Translations under genes and position numbers: made by a program
In this document: positions 10,993 to 23,211 of the stretch, one piece after another
Layout: the number at the start of each line of letters is the position of its first letter
Position numbering within the stretch: position 1 is the first letter of the stretch
The notes under the pieces: generated by a model
The model's input: only the letters and a program-made list of their open reading frames with translations
The model's database searches: none
Told to the model about the DNA's origin: nothing
DNA from: Staphylotrichum longicolle
Taxonomy: Eukaryota; Ascomycota; Sordariomycetes; Sordariales; Chaetomiaceae
Assembly (NCBI GenBank): GCA_019096155.1
Contig: JAHCVI010000001.1
Location: 14,905,243 to 14,969,242 of the forward strand
Direction: 5' to 3'
DNA length: 64,000 nucleotides

Positions 10993-11942
10993 TCACTCCG
11001 TCTTTCCTTCGCGCCCCTTCTCCTCCCGGGCCTCTCTCGCAACCTGCATCGCTTGGCTGGCGCCCACAGCAGTCAAGATATGCCACCAGCCATGAAACTC
11101 AAACAGCCACGCCCACGGCAGGCCGACCTTCTCGCGAATGGCCCTCAGCTCGGCACAGTACTCCAAATCGATCGTCCACAACAAGTACCCAAACAAACAC
11201 ACGGCCAACGCCTTCCATATCCTTGCATTCCACTCCCTTCTCTTGGCCTCGGGAAACCCCGGCCGCAGACAGTGAAACATCCACTGGCTCCGCAACAGCA
11301 CCCCGATCAGCGCCGACACGAAGGCAAACACCTGGTAGATGATCTTGGCGGACCACAGGTAGAAGGCGGAGAAGGAGAGGAAGGCGGCGGCCAGGGCGAG
11401 GGTGATGGCGCGGGCGCGGGCGGGCGGCTGGTGGGCGGCCAGCGAGGCCTGCAGCATGGACCAGGTCAGGCCGAGCATGGAGAACTCGTCGACGAACTCG
11501 AGGGTCTGGCGCAGGGTGGCGTGGAAGAGGAAGGAGCCGATGCCGAGGACGAGGAGGGAGAGGGACATGAAGTCCCATTGGGGGCGGAGGAGGCTGCGGC
11601 TACGGGTTGAGGAGGAGGGGTACATGGCCCGGAGGGCGTAGTAGACTGGAGAGCGTGAGACTTGCTGAGTTCTGTGGTATCGTTCTGAATTTTGGATTCT
11701 GGAGGGGTCAGGAACAGGACCTACTATATGCGACATTGGTCAGGGCGTTGATGAACTCGGCGAGGTAGAATGAGATGACATAGTCTTCTTCGCAAAAACT
11801 GAGATTGAGCCAGAATTAGTGAATGAATAGGCAGGAGGTGCAGGAGGTAAAGAACAACTCACTTTGCCCTGCTTGTCGGGGGACTCCAAGCGCCGCTGTC
11901 CGAGGACGGGTCACCCGCAAACTGGATATTGTGGTGCCCCAT
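10993..11942 (-). CDS. Alkaline ceramidase (YPC1/YDC1 family)
   Basis: Exons 11942-11863, 11798-11725 and 11645-10993 join in phase to 268 residues, the normal family size. The N-terminus carries the family signature (SGAWSPPTS, then NFCEEDYV), followed by multiple membrane helices. Conserved metal/catalytic-type motifs are visible: GSFLFHATL with VDEFSM, and near the C-terminus FEFHGWWHILTAVGA. The family hydrolyses ceramide to sphingoid base and fatty acid in the ER/Golgi membrane, using histidines and a serine of these motifs. The start ATG at 11942 fits the family N-terminus (MGHHNIQF). Introns are 64 and 79 nt. It is divergently arranged with the bromodomain gene. Confidence 0.92.
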
Positions 11943-12723
11943 GCGGAAGAATTACTTTTTAAATTTTATTGGTAGCAAGTATCGTGTGAAAACTATGTCG
12001 TGGTGTTTAGAAGGAGAAAGCGCGCGGAGACGCGCTTGAATTCGGGATTGTTGATCAAAATCAGGCAGGAATGAATTCTTTGGCTGCTGGTCCTGGAACC
12101 TGGGGTGACCTGAGAGCCGAGCATGGAGCATGTGGAAAGGCCCACATTCAACCCGAACCCTGTTTCTTGACCTTGGCGAAATGCTTGGACAGGGAAACAT
12201 TGAATGGACAAGAGCAACGCACGTGCAGCCAAACTCGGCATTCATTCCAGCAATCGAACCCCAAACTTTTGCCCAACACTCAACACCAACCAACCAACCG
12301 CGAACCCGGTTGACCCAGCATCACCAACACCAATTAACCGCAACAAACCGCCCCATCACGTGACCTTAGCACACGCGCGACTGCAAAATTTCATCACCAG
12401 TGCAGCGCGAAACCATCGATCGGCCACCGACGAGAAACCGACAAGAAATAGAGGGACCCGCGCGGTCGCACGCCAACCCTCGAAGCGATCCACTGCAGCG
12501 ACAACCCTTCCATCCTCCGAATTGACAGGAGCGCCGGGCTCGGGCTGCCGGTATGTGCTTTTGCTCCGGAAACTGAACGCGCCGCGTGGTTGTGGTTTTT
12601 TGGTTTTTTTGGTTTCAACAAGGGTCGCTGACCGGGACCCGGCCCTCGCAGATCGTGGCGCCGATTCATCTTGTCCAGAGCCGCGGCGGTCCCCTCGGTG
12701 CCCCGCGGGGTGGAGTCTGGGGC
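11943..12723. promoter_or_regulatory. Divergent promoter and leader region, ceramidase/bromodomain genes
   Basis: The 780-bp gap lies between two divergently transcribed starts. The open frame running into the bromodomain gene from 12586 includes an unlikely Trp/Phe-rich start; the in-frame ATG at 12724 matches the expected protein N-terminus, so 12586-12723 is treated as leader. No element is recognised. Confidence 0.45.
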
Positions 12724-15700
12724 ATGAATACCTCGACGACACCGCACACGCCGCTCGAAACCCTGCTGCTGTTCCGAGGCGTCGCCCAGCACGGCCTCGA
12801 CGACGCCGACTTTGCCCGCATCTCCGAAGCCCTCCAGCGCAACGGCCTCGTCAAGGCCGCCCCGACCTACGATGCCCGACGGCTGCACCCCGACACTCTG
12901 CGCGACCTCTTCCTGCGCCTTGTCCGGGAGGAGCTCAGGACCGAGAGCCAGGACACACCGGGCCCCGACGGCGCCCTCTCGCCAGCCTCCAAGAAGCGCA
13001 GGCTGCAGTCCCCGCCGCTGCTGACCCTGAGCGACGCCCGCCAGCATGTTGAAAAGATCGAGGCAGCCCATCTGAAACTGCACGATGCGTACCTACGGCA
13101 CGCCGTCGCCGAGATTCGCCAGTTCGAACGCCAGTATGAGTTCTTGGCACGCGAGATAGAGGAGCTGGAGAAGTCGGGCGTCAGGGATCCAGAGACTGAG
13201 CCAAAGCTAAAGCCGCAAAGCTCGAATGGTGCTCAGGAAGCCGCAGGGAAACTCGAGGCCGGGCCGGCCAACGGAGTCGGGCCGTCCGCAGGCGCTTCTC
13301 CCAAGCCTTCCCAAACACCGACTCCCCGCCCGGTTCCTAATGCAGCGCGGCCCTTACAACCATTGCAGCCTTTGATGCCGCACGCGGCGGCACAGCAGGA
13401 CGCCAGGAACGGACCTGTACCGAAACTGCAAGCAGGAGAGAAGGCATCCGCGGCTCCTCGATCCCCAGCGCCAACCCATTCAGAAGCTGCGCGGTCTCCT
13501 CAGCTCAGCCAGCAAGAGGTCCCCAAGGCCCCAGTTGCGAGGCCCGCAACGACACCGAAACCTCCCAACGGGCCACCTCAGGTCCTTCAGGCGCCGCAAG
13601 GCGTTGCACCATTTCAACCTCCTTCACAGCCACCTGCAGGGCCTTCTGTTGCTGAGGGTCTTCAGCGGCCAGACGGGGCAGCGCCAAGGCAGTCCCCGGC
13701 GCCTCCGCTGTCGAATGTGCAGGTGTCCGCGCAGGGGCAACTGAAATGGGAGCCGCCATACCAGCCTAATGCGATCCCGCGGCAGCCTGCGAACACAAAC
13801 CTGCAACACCATCCTCCTAACATATTTCCGCCACCTCCTCACCCCGTACCTTCTCATCGGGCCCCATCCCAAGCACCGCAGCAAGCTAGCCCGGCGCCTT
13901 TGCAGGGGCAGCCCTCGAGACCGTTGCCGCAACAGCGCCAACAAGTCATGGTGCCACCACATTCCCCGAGCCAGTTCACCCCTCCACTTCCATCCCCTCC
14001 AGTCAAATCTCCCGCGGACCTGGCCAGCGCGTCTGGGCCGAGCAGACAGCAGCCAGTACATACTAATCCTGCTGCTGGCAATGTCCATCCGTCGCAAGTT
14101 CCTTACCATCCTCAATATCCGGGCTACGTTCCACCTGGTCAGGCCACCCCAGGCCATCCTCCGCTGGCCGCCCAATCGCATCCAGCCCAAGTACAGCCTA
14201 GCCCCGCGCGGAGCCCGGGAGTCCCGCCAACCATTCCGCCCCGACCCAGTCCAGGCCTTGCTGCTCCTCAGCAACGACCGCAACCCCCGAATCTGCAGGC
14301 TCCGCCATACCGCCAGCAGGCCGTCCCGCAGGCCGTTCCGTCGCCCGTTCCCGCCAATCCAGATGCGGCCCAACGGTACAGCTCTCCGTATCAGCCCCCA
14401 CGGCCTGCAGCGGTGGAGCGCATCCATCCCCGGCAGCCTGCTACTGCAACGCCTACGCCGGCTTCTAGGTTCAGCCCGGCGCCTCTCCCGCCTCAGACGC
14501 CCGCCATGACGCTTCCCCCAAGGTTGGCGGCAGGTAGCGGTACCAAGTGGGCTTCGACGTCGACGCCCTCGACCCCTAAACCGGGTGTTGAGCGCCGCCT
14601 GGGATACGATGACGTTCCTAGTCCGGCATTTGAGCCCACGAGCCCCGTACTGCTGCCTTCAGCAGCGAAGGAAATGCCGAGACGGGAAGGACCCATGGAA
14701 ACACCAAAGCCCAAGCCTAACCGACCGCAGGTCCCGCAGCGCGCTCAGGGTGGTGTTCCCGCTCCATCGGCCCCTCAGTTGGCAGCCAAGCAAGTGTCCC
14801 AACCAGCCGAACCAGACTTGGCCCGAATCAAGCAGGAGGCGGCCACTCCGCGACCGTCCACCGAAACAGGCGACACTACCGCCGACGAAAGCGTCACCGG
14901 CCGGCCCCAACCCGCACGCTCCACAAAACGGAAGCGTGAAGACCTCACTCCGACTCCCATTGCCGCGCGCCTCTCTTCCCAACTCCGCGAAGAAAACGCC
15001 CTCCCCGAAGGCCCCTCACCCCCTCGGGCGGCCCAAACTCGTCCTCTGGACGCGCTCCTTCAACAAAGTCTGCGGCTCCGCCATGGAGCAGATCGTCCAC
15101 CACCGCTCGGCCAACATGTTCGCCGCGCCCATCCGCGAGAAGGACGCCCCCGGCTACCAAAGGTCGTGCTCCAAGCCAGGATCTCAAGACCATCCGCGCG
15201 GCCATCAACCACGGCAACCGCGCGGCACAACAGGCCGCGGCGCCCTCCCCGATGGCGGCGACTCCGGAACCAGCAGCGTCTGGTTGCCGCGCACCGAGGA
15301 CCTCGTCCCCCGCGCAGCATCATCAACTCGTCGCAGCTCGATCGCGAGCTGGCCCACATGTTCTCCAACGCCATCATGTACAACCCGGACCCGCACCACG
15401 GGCCCGGCCCGGCGTTTGTCAAGGACACGGAGGAGGACGACGCGACGGCGGCGACGGCGAGCATCACGGCGGTCACCACCAGGACAGCGGCGTGCTCGGG
15501 TACAAGGTGGACGAGTTTGGTGTGGTCAACGACGCGCGCGCCATGTTTGCCGAGGTGGAGAAGCTGCTTAGTGAGCTGCGCTCGCGGGAGGTCAGGCGGA
15601 ATGTGCCGCCCGGCGGTACAGTCGGTGGAGGCGCTGTCACGGGCACGAGTACGAGGCAGGCGAGCGTGCTGGGGACGACGGGCGGGGCTGGTGGTGGGGA

Positions 15701-15797
15701 GAGCGTCAAGGATGATGGCGGGGAGGATAACAACGCGGACGGGGAGGAGGAGCAGGGCGAGGGGACGGTGAAAAGGCGGAGGGTTGGCAGGGGGTAA
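12724..15797 (+). CDS. Bromodomain protein (BRD8-like, probable chromatin-complex subunit) with clustered frameshifts
   Basis: The start MNTSTTPHTPL opens a conserved helical N-terminus (ETLLLFRGVAQHGLD, then TLSDARQHVEKIEAAH), followed by a long Pro/Gln-rich linker and a C-terminal bromodomain. Bromodomain pieces include VLWTRSFNKVCGSAMEQIVH, FAAPIREKDAPGY, QDLKTIRAAINHGNRAAQ, RSIINSSQLDRELAHMFSNA, IMYNPDPHHG and YKVDEFGVVNDARAMFAEVE. These lie in different frames: six single-base shifts are needed near 15030, 15160, 15175, 15240, 15310 and 15447, all at short homopolymers, while the pieces themselves are well conserved. The stop at 15795-15797 belongs to the final frame (KRRRVGRG). Bromodomains bind acetyl-lysine; membership of a NuA4/SWR-type complex is inferred from resemblance to BRD8-like fungal proteins. 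No intron is required. Confidence 0.8.
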
Positions 15798-16140
15798 ACT
15801 AGATTCGGAGTGAGACTGGGTTGGTACAAGGCAGGTGTTTATGGAAGCGTGTTTTGGTGTGGTGTATGGGTATCGTTTGGATTTGGGTTGGGTCGGGTTG
15901 CGGTGGTGCTCTGGGATGGGGGTTGGGGCGGCAAGGAACGGTCATCTTCACTCTGTGCAGTTGTGTTCGGGGTATTGTTTAGATGGATGCATGCGCGGGG
16001 TAACGCGACAGTGCTGGATTCATCCAAGATCCTCCTCCTATAGCCGTAGTGTGTGTTTAATACAATCCTCTGCGTGGGGATTTGCAGTGTCCGTCCTTCA
16101 TCCTCCAATCCCAGTACTACACCCCTCCACCATCCTCAAC
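15798..16140. other. Intergenic between convergent genes
   Basis: Contains only the 3' flanks of the bromodomain gene (+) and the kinase-like gene (-). No feature seen. Confidence 0.5.
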
Positions 16141-17310
16141 TCATTGCTCCAAAACTGACCCCTTCGCCTCGCCAGCAGCGCCAGCCGGTCTCCGACCAAG
16201 GCTCTCCAGCAAACGCAGCACCCTCTCCCCGTCACCTGCGTGATACTCCCGATTCAACCACCACTCCGAAGGCTTTCCGAACCTTGCATCGTCCCGATAC
16301 GTCTCCACCAACCACTCCGCCGCCAACACCTTATCCTCACACCACCGCTGCGGAACCCAACCCCCCCAGCGGCCGTCCTCGTCAGCGAACCCGCACGGGA
16401 CAGGCCACCACTGCTCGATCGGCGATGGCGGTAGCTGGGTGGGATCCAACATGCGCGGGTGCTGGTCGTGGCGCGCGGTGAAGTCGTAGATGGAGGATTG
16501 GGCGAAATCGACGATCACCACGCTGCCGTCGGGCTTGAGCATGATGTTGCGCGGCGAGAGATCGTCGTGGGTGACACGTCCAAGCCACCAGATGGTTAGG
16601 TTCGACTCGATGATGCTCTGCAGCACCCGGATCCGAAAGTCTTCGGACGGGAGCTGCTTATAGTCCACATTTTTCCCCGCGTCGGTCTCGGCCCGTGTGA
16701 TGATGTCGAGCATGCACTCGTCGTTGATGAGCTCCATGAGGACCATGCGCACCCACCGCTGCGGTTGGTCATGCTGGCCGGTGTGGCACGCAAACGTCCA
16801 GGAGCCGTGGTACGTCGGGACGACTGTCCCACCGATCAAGGGTTGCATCGTTCTATACGCCCAAGCCTCGATGCTGTAATCTCTGTCCGCTAGCAACATG
16901 CAGTCGTGGCAGCCCCGTTCGCGGGAGCCCAGGGGGTAGTCGGCGCCGTCGTAGATCTTGGCGACGTACTCGGTGGAGGTGTCGCCGTCGAGGAAGCAGG
17001 TGACGACGTGGGCGCCACCGCGTCCTCGATCCCGCAGGGTCTTGGAGCCCGTGATGGTCAAAGTGTGCGAGAGCGGGCCAGGCGGCGCGGTCTCGAGGGG
17101 TGGGTTGGCCAGCGCGAACTGGGTGCGGTCGATTTGCCAGGACTCGAGGTTGGCCCAGCGGCTCCAGTCGAGGGGGGCCCGCGGGCTGGGGCCGTACACG
17201 CCGGTGAAGGGTTCTGGTGGGAGGTGCTCATGGATATGTAGTGTTGTTTTTGGGTCGTATGGGATTTGTACGGATGGTGTTTCAGTTCCATCATCAACAT
17301 TGGGATACAT
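16141..17310 (-). CDS. Fungal kinase-fold protein of unknown substrate
   Basis: A single exon encodes 389 residues. The C-terminal two thirds have a kinase-like layout: an N-lobe Lys in EYVAKIYDG, the catalytic loop as HDDLSPRNIM and the metal-binding loop as VIVDFAQSS. The HxDLxxxN pattern resembles aminoglycoside/choline kinase-like and lineage-specific fungal kinases rather than classical HRD kinases. The N-terminus has no signal peptide. These proteins are abundant in filamentous fungi and mostly unassigned; I give no substrate. It is unrelated in sequence to the kinases at 5-8 and 23-25 kb. Confidence 0.75.
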   Translation of the reverse strand: MYPNVDDGTETPSVQIPYDPKTTLHIHEHLPPEPFTGVYGPSPRAPLDWSRWANLESWQIDRTQFALANPPLETAPPGPLSHTLTITGSKTLRDRGRGGAHVVTCFLDGDTSTEYVAKIYDGADYPLGSRERGCHDCMLLADRDYSIEAWAYRTMQPLIGGTVVPTYHGSWTFACHTGQHDQPQRWVRMVLMELINDECMLDIITRAETDAGKNVDYKQLPSEDFRIRVLQSIIESNLTIWWLGRVTHDDLSPRNIMLKPDGSVVIVDFAQSSIYDFTARHDQHPRMLDPTQLPPSPIEQWWPVPCGFADEDGRWGGWVPQRWCEDKVLAAEWLVETYRDDARFGKPSEWWLNREYHAGDGERVLRLLESLGRRPAGAAGEAKGSVLEQ

Positions 17311-18364
17311 GTTGGAATGGGTTTCTGTTGCTTGAGCCTAGGCTGTATCATTGGGTGATACTGAACAGAGGCTCAGTTCAAGGTGCAAGAGAACCGTCTT
17401 TGGGCGATGACGGGACACGTCCAATGATATTGCCGTGTCTTGGAACCAACTGCTGCAGCCAAAAAATCTCCCAGTTGGTGCTTGTTTGCAAGGGTGTTTT
17501 CCCCTTCGAGCTCGAGATCTCTGTGAGACTCCGCTATGTTGATGTCTGTACTCGAGTGAGCCTGTCCTTGACTGCTGTTGAAACAAACTGCGCTCGGGTT
17601 TACGGTCGTCAACAATCATGGAGTGGTGCAGGTGATATAACGGCTTCTTTTCCATCTTTCATCTATCCACCAACTTCTTTCAGCCCAAGCCCATGAGGCC
17701 AGGCTCTAAGAGTCAGGGACGCAGAGCAGAACATATTCGGAAAACAAGGAGTCACCATCCAGAGAACCGCAGGGCGGGTGTTGTTTTTAGAAAGCGATAT
17801 GCCAGCCCCTGGGGCCTCATTGATGGTATTCGTCACTATCAAGGATCCGACGAGATGCGCTCTCTGGTCGCTGCACTCGTGGTCGAGCTTGTTCTGTGTA
17901 AGACACATTGCTGTAGAGGTTCGCTTTAGAGGCGTTGTGGAGGACTTCGTTGAGGAAGCCGAGTGAGAAGCACAATTACTACCGCTGCCCGATGGCTGCA
18001 GCAAACATGGAGCCTCATGGGTGTGTGGCATTGCCCGCCTTGGCTTGCAGCGGCCCCTACATGCAGTCATGCATGACCGACCACAGGGCCTTACCAAATC
18101 TGTACTGAATGCCGGCTTGCGTGACGCCAAGTTGCGTCGCATCCCCGGGGTGAGGCGGCAGATATTGGCCTCATTTTGGGGTAGCCCGCTGAACTAGCGC
18201 TGACATACAGACAGTCCCAAACTTTCAAGGGATCAATCGTCACCAGATCATCGGCAGACGAACAGCATGCTCGACGCCAAGTCTTGTAGACATCGGGCAT
18301 AAAAGGAGGCCAGGATGCCCTCGCAACCCCAGATGTTTCTAGGCGAGCATCGCTCACTTCCACC
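17311..18364. other. Intergenic, divergent promoters
   Basis: About 1 kb between the leftward kinase-like gene and the rightward GMC oxidoreductase. Short open frames exist but none has a recognisable motif, intron or codon bias. Confidence 0.5.
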
Positions 18365-20460
18365 ATGGCGGCCAGAGTCTGCTACGGTCTTGTTGCGGGT
18401 CTCTCCCTTCTCACGAGCCACGTCCTTGCACTCCCGGGCCAAGGCGGCGGGGGCCAGGGCGGAGGCAACAACGGCAATGATGTCTACGATTACATCGTAG
18501 TGGGCAGCGGGCCGGGCGGCGCGCCTCTTGCGTCCAACCTGGCCAGAGCCGGCTACTCCGTTCTACTCCTGGAGGCAGGCGACGACCAGTCGGCCGACAT
18601 CTCAACCAAAATCCTCTCACTTGGCACCGCGAAGCCCACCAACCGCTGGGACTTCTTTGTCCGTCAGTACGCGGACGATGCCCAACAGCTCAAGAACAAC
18701 CACCTCACTTGGCGAAGGGCCGACGGCTCGCTCTGGGTTGGCAACGGCAGTGCTGCGCCAGCTGATGCAACACTGCTGGGTCTGCATTATCCGCGTGGTT
18801 CGACGCTCGGCGGCTCATCAGTCATCAACGCGGGCGTCGCCGTGTTGCCGAGCCGCAGCGATTGGGATTATATCGGGGCGTTGATGGGAGATTCTAGCTG
18901 GAAGTAGGTGTTCTCCTGTCAGTCCATGTCAACGAGTGGCCGAGCTAACACAGCCAACTCAGCGCCAACGCGCTCCGCCGCATCTTCCAGCGGATTGAGG
19001 ACAACCATTACTTGCCCCCTGGCACGCCGGGACACGGCTTCGATGGTTATCTCGACGTCGTCGGCAATGACGGCGACATCTACGCCCGCACTCCCAGCAT
19101 GGTTCAGGTCCTCAAATCCATGGTCTCCGGCGTCGGCAACAACCCAGCCGATACCCTCTCCATGGTCAGCCGGGACGTCAACAACAACAGCCCAACTCGG
19201 GACAAGACCCAAGGTCTCTATGGCCTGCCCTTCCACGGCAACTCCACCTGGGGCCGCTTCAGCGCCCGGGACCTGACCCTCGCCACGCTCGCTGCCAAGA
19301 AGCCCAACGGCCAGCCGCGCTACCCGCTCACCTTGCAAACCAACACTCTCGTCACGCGAGTGCTCTTCGACCAAGCGCGGCCGGGCCGCAAGCCCCGCGC
19401 GACAGGCGTCGAATACCTCCGCGGCCAGTCCCTCTACCGCGCCGACCCCCGCCAGACCAGCAGCTCCCCCACGGGCGGCACCCCGCGCACGGCCCGCGCC
19501 CGGCGCGAGGTGATCCTCTCGGCCGGCGTGTTCAACACCCCGCAGCTGCTCCTCCTCAGCGGCATCGGCGCCCCTGCCCAGCTCCAGCAGCACAACATCC
19601 CCCTGACCGCCGCGCTCCCCGGCGTCGGCACCCACCTGCAGGACAACCCGGAGCTGCCCATCGTGGGCGTCTCGCCCGCGGGGCCCTTCGTCACCACCCC
19701 GGTCCCGGGCGACCCGCCGGCGTGCGCCTTCGGCGCCCCGGGGGACCCGTGCGTGACCTTGTGGCAGCAGAACGGCACCGGCCCGTACGCGCGCGGGGGG
19801 CTCAACACCAACGCCTTCCTGCTGCGCACCAACCACTCGGCCCCCACCGGCGAGGTGGACATCCTGATCTTCTCCATCGCCAACTTCGCCTTCCGCGGCT
19901 ACTGGCCGCCCGAGGCCGTGTCCAACATCCCGCCCGACGTCCCCGGCACGTTTGGCATGTCGCTGGTCAAGATGGGGGTGCGCAGCGCGGCGGGCACGGT
20001 GGCGCTGCGCAGCGCCGACCCGCGCGACACGCCCGCCATCAACTTCGAGGTGCTCGCGGGCGCGGGCGGGGCGGCGGACCTCGAGGCCCTGGCGGACGCG
20101 GCCGCGTGGGCGCGGCAGGTGTACGCCGACGTGCAGGCGCCCGTGGGGCCCATGGTCACCACGGAGCCGCCGTGCCAGCAGCTGGCCGCGGGCGCGTGCC
20201 GCCCGGCGGACAGGGAGTGGATCCGGGCGCAGGCGTTTGGGCATCATGCCACGAGCACGTGCGCGATTGGGCCGGACGGGGATCCGTGGGCGGTGCTGGA
20301 CAGCAAGTTTCGGGTCAGGGGGGTGAGCGGGTTGAGGGTGGTGGACGGGAGCGCGTTCCCGAAGACACCGGGGGCGTTCCCGGTTATTGCTACCTTCTTG
20401 CTGAGTGAAAAGGCTTCGGAGGACATCTTGGAGGATGCGAAACGGGGAGGGCCGTGGTAG
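18365..20460 (+). CDS. Secreted GMC-family FAD oxidoreductase
   Basis: Exons 18365-18903 and 18963-20460 join to 678 residues. A signal peptide (MAARVCYGLVAGLSLL..HVLALPG) and a Gly-rich spacer precede the FAD-binding motif YIVVGSGPGGAPLASNLA with LLLEAGDD. Further GMC signatures are PRGSTLGGSSVINAG, REVILSAGVFNTPQLLLLSG and the C-terminal active-site block AFGHHATSTCAIG..GLRVVDGSAFP..TPGAFPVIA. The second histidine of the usual His/His or His/Asn pair is not obvious in TPGAFP, as in several fungal members. GMC enzymes oxidise alcohols or sugars using FAD; the substrate cannot be read here. Choline-dehydrogenase-like or AA3-type enzymes are both possible. Confidence 0.9.
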
Positions 20461-21054
20461 AGCAAGCAAGATTCTTGTGACTGGTCAAAGCCAAGCGTAT
20501 ATCACCCTCTTCTGACGCCGTTCCGTCTTTTTCAGGGACGGGGACCGTGAGTGGAACGAACAGTGGCGACGAGAAGTTGACCACGCGGTTTCATACCGTC
20601 TCGTGATCATCCCCAGGGGCGGTTGTATCTTGAGTGCGGGTAAGACGTCAAGGCTCAAGAAACAAAAAACCAGCCTTTAGGAGAATTCTTTATCATCAGA
20701 CTCACGTTGTATCAAAGATAAATGCTTACCTCAAACAGCAGGTTCAGCAACCTGAGAGTGATATTTAATCAACCACTTGCTACCTCGTTTAAAACGACCT
20801 CCTTCACTCAGCTCAATTCACAAAAAGGTCCTTTTGTACCGTTCATTATGCAGCCCACTCTTACACAACGGTTTTCTTGTTTTCGTCCACGAGGAAAACA
20901 TGGCGTGGGGTAACTAGGTACATGGAGCGACCTGGTAACTAGTCACTAAGGTACCTAAATAATCAGGAAACTGGGAATGGAAGCCACTCCCACGCAGCTC
21001 TCATCTGAGGCCGAGCGAGAACCGAACTAAACTCCACTTGCCCAGGACCCTGAA
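20461..21054. other. Intergenic, relatively A/T-rich
   Basis: The 3' flanks of the GMC gene (+) and pseudokinase 2 (-). From 20640 to 20960 the sequence is noticeably A/T-rich with a duplicated ggtaactag element (about 20909 and 20935). No gene is seen. Confidence 0.45.
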
Positions 21055-22861
21055 TCAAAGATTAATATCTGTCACCCCTGACAGAATCTTCTCGATATAT
21101 CTCACACCAAGTGCAACACCATCCACTCCCTCCTCCTCCGTGAAAGCGCCGAAATCCTCGTTCCCTTCATCCAAGCAAGTCAGGCAGTTTTCCACAATCC
21201 GCGTGTACATGTCCCCCATTCTCGCAGGCAGCAGCTTCTTCGCCATGCCCACAAGATCCTCCTTGATCCAGCCAGTCCTGTTTCCGACATGGGCCCGCTC
21301 AAAGACCTTGTCGGTCAACACATTCCTCAACGACGCGAGCGCGAGCCCGGGCACAGGCACGGCAAGAGAGGCATTCTCCATTGTCGGGTACCAGACCAGC
21401 GACCGCCACAGCCCTATCTCGAGGAGGCATACGCCGAGCGAGTAGATGTCGTGCTGCATGACATAGCTGTCCAGGATGCGGAGACCCTGGCGCGCGGGAT
21501 GGCGGTACAGGTTGCGGTGCCAGGCCGGGTCACCGAGGAGATTGGTGTGGTGGGCGAGCGAGCGAAATTGGGTCAGCCCGAGAAGGTAAGCGGAGCCGAT
21601 TGGGCAGTCGGACGACGGGAAGAGCAGAATGTTCCTGGGGCGGATGTTCTTGTGGACAAAGTCGCTGTTGTGGGCAAATACACCATGAGTCAAAACATGG
21701 ATGTCAAGCGGGCCTCTGACGAGGACCGGACCGGTGGGAAAACGTACCACGCGTGAATGTAACTCACCGAGCGGACGAGCTGCTTGGGAAGGTTGATGAT
21801 GGCGCTCAGGCTGACGTCCGTTTGGCTGAGCAGGAGCTGCCGGAGAGTCCTTGGCGGTTGTGTCGTGAAAGGGGCTCGGTAGACAACGTGGAGTGCCGTG
21901 AGACGCCCGCTCTGGGCATCGGTCTTTCTCAGAATTCCCTCGCATTGAAGGATACCAAACGTGTCGGGATCAATGTGCTGCAGCCGTCTAACGAGCCTCT
22001 CGATGTCGGAGATGCTCTGTGAGTTCACGACCGTGGACAGGTCGACAGGTTCTGTAATCAGGCGCTCGCTGGACCCGGGTCGAACCATGACTTTTGCGGT
22101 TGTGTAAGGCATGATATTTGTCTCATGAAAGAGCTGGCCGACATCCAAGTCAAGCCTGTCGGGGTTCCGCATAGCGATGCTGTGCTCCGCGTCTATCGCC
22201 CTGCGAAGGGCACGCATGTTATCCAGGGGCCCGACTGCCGCGCTCGATGCTGTGGTTTGCTTCTCATGAGACTCAACAAGCACGCGGTCCAACACACTGC
22301 CGCTCATGAGGATAATGAGGTACCATGATGGATCAAACCGCCCCTGCCATGCTTCTAACTCAACCATCAATGTGTCCAGCGTCTTTTTGATGACCGCGTA
22401 TCTCCATTTCCCAATTTTGAAGAACTTGGGGGCCCTGGGGTTTGACTCGATGGAGCGAGCTGCCATTTCCAGCTGCGAGACTGCTTGCAATAGCGTGCCG
22501 TTGAGCTTCTGAAGCAGGGTGAAATGGCATTGCGCCAGTTCGTCCTTCAAGTGCCCCTGGTTGGCAATCCGGCGGAGGAACTTCAATTGGGTTTCCAGTT
22601 TCACCCACACGGTCTCCACGATGGCCACCTTCTTTTCCAAATCTTCCTCGGCATGTTGATACGCCTTACACGTCGACAATGCCTTATTCGCGAGTCTAAA
22701 GGCAGAGTAAGTCCTTGGGATGCCCCGCGCTGACTCAACGAACGAGAAGGATACTGAATAATTGAACCAAGTGGAACACACGAATAGAAAGGAAAAGAAC
22801 CACTCACTTGATGCAGCCGTCTGCAACACCGATGATGGCAAGAACTAGTTTCCGCAGACAT
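21055..22861 (-). CDS. Helical-domain pseudokinase (pair 2 partner)
   Basis: Exons read as about 22861-22808, 22695-21748 and 21664-21055. The N-terminal half is helical (VLAIIGVADGCIKLANKAL, then ETQLKFLRRIAN, VELEAWQGRFDPSWYLI), the typical start of the fungal helical-pseudokinase family. The kinase fold has VHKNIRPRNILLF instead of an HRD loop and LLGLTQF instead of DFG, with the C-lobe YVMQHDIYSLGVCLLEIGLW retained, so phosphotransfer is unlikely. The first intron splits a lysine codon AA|A exactly as in the 8.6 kb paralogue. The ATG at 22861 is out of phase by one base with the coding frame entering exon 1 (LRKLVLAII), so the start is unsettled: either a one-base insertion just after the ATG or an unseen upstream exon. 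Divergent from the kinase-YTH gene. Confidence 0.8.
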
Positions 22862-23211
22862 GGCTGTGGTTTCCGGGAATGACTCAAAGAGCGAAGAAGG
22901 CTATCTCTGTGGGGCGAGAGCTGATGGATTGTGTTTCGATGACCGTCTTCAATGTTCCAAGCCAACGTTAGGCGCGAGTCTGTCAGCCGAGCTGAGTAGA
23001 TGTTGACCGGCACAGCGGCTCCCTAAGTGTGCTCATTGGCCCTTCTCGTGCCAAGTCAGCCACAATGCAGCTTGCGAGTGGCATGGGCAGGACGCTTAGC
23101 CGCTGCCCCTGAAAGAGCAGGTTGCTTAAGTCGGGGTCGCCGTCCATCCCGGACTTTGATACCCTGGCATCAATTTCCACATCTTCTAAGGGACAAAACA
23201 AGTACCAAGAA
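22862..23211. promoter_or_regulatory. Shared divergent promoter, pair 2
   Basis: About 350 bp separate the 5' end of pseudokinase 2 (leftward) from the kinase-YTH start (rightward). The spacer must hold both promoters. No specific element was recognised. The upstream exon of pseudokinase 2, if one exists, would lie here. Confidence 0.5.

Noticed and set aside
12586..12723. Upstream Trp/Phe-rich extension of the bromodomain protein
   Set aside because: The family N-terminus begins at MNTSTTPH (12724); the upstream part looks like leader sequence.
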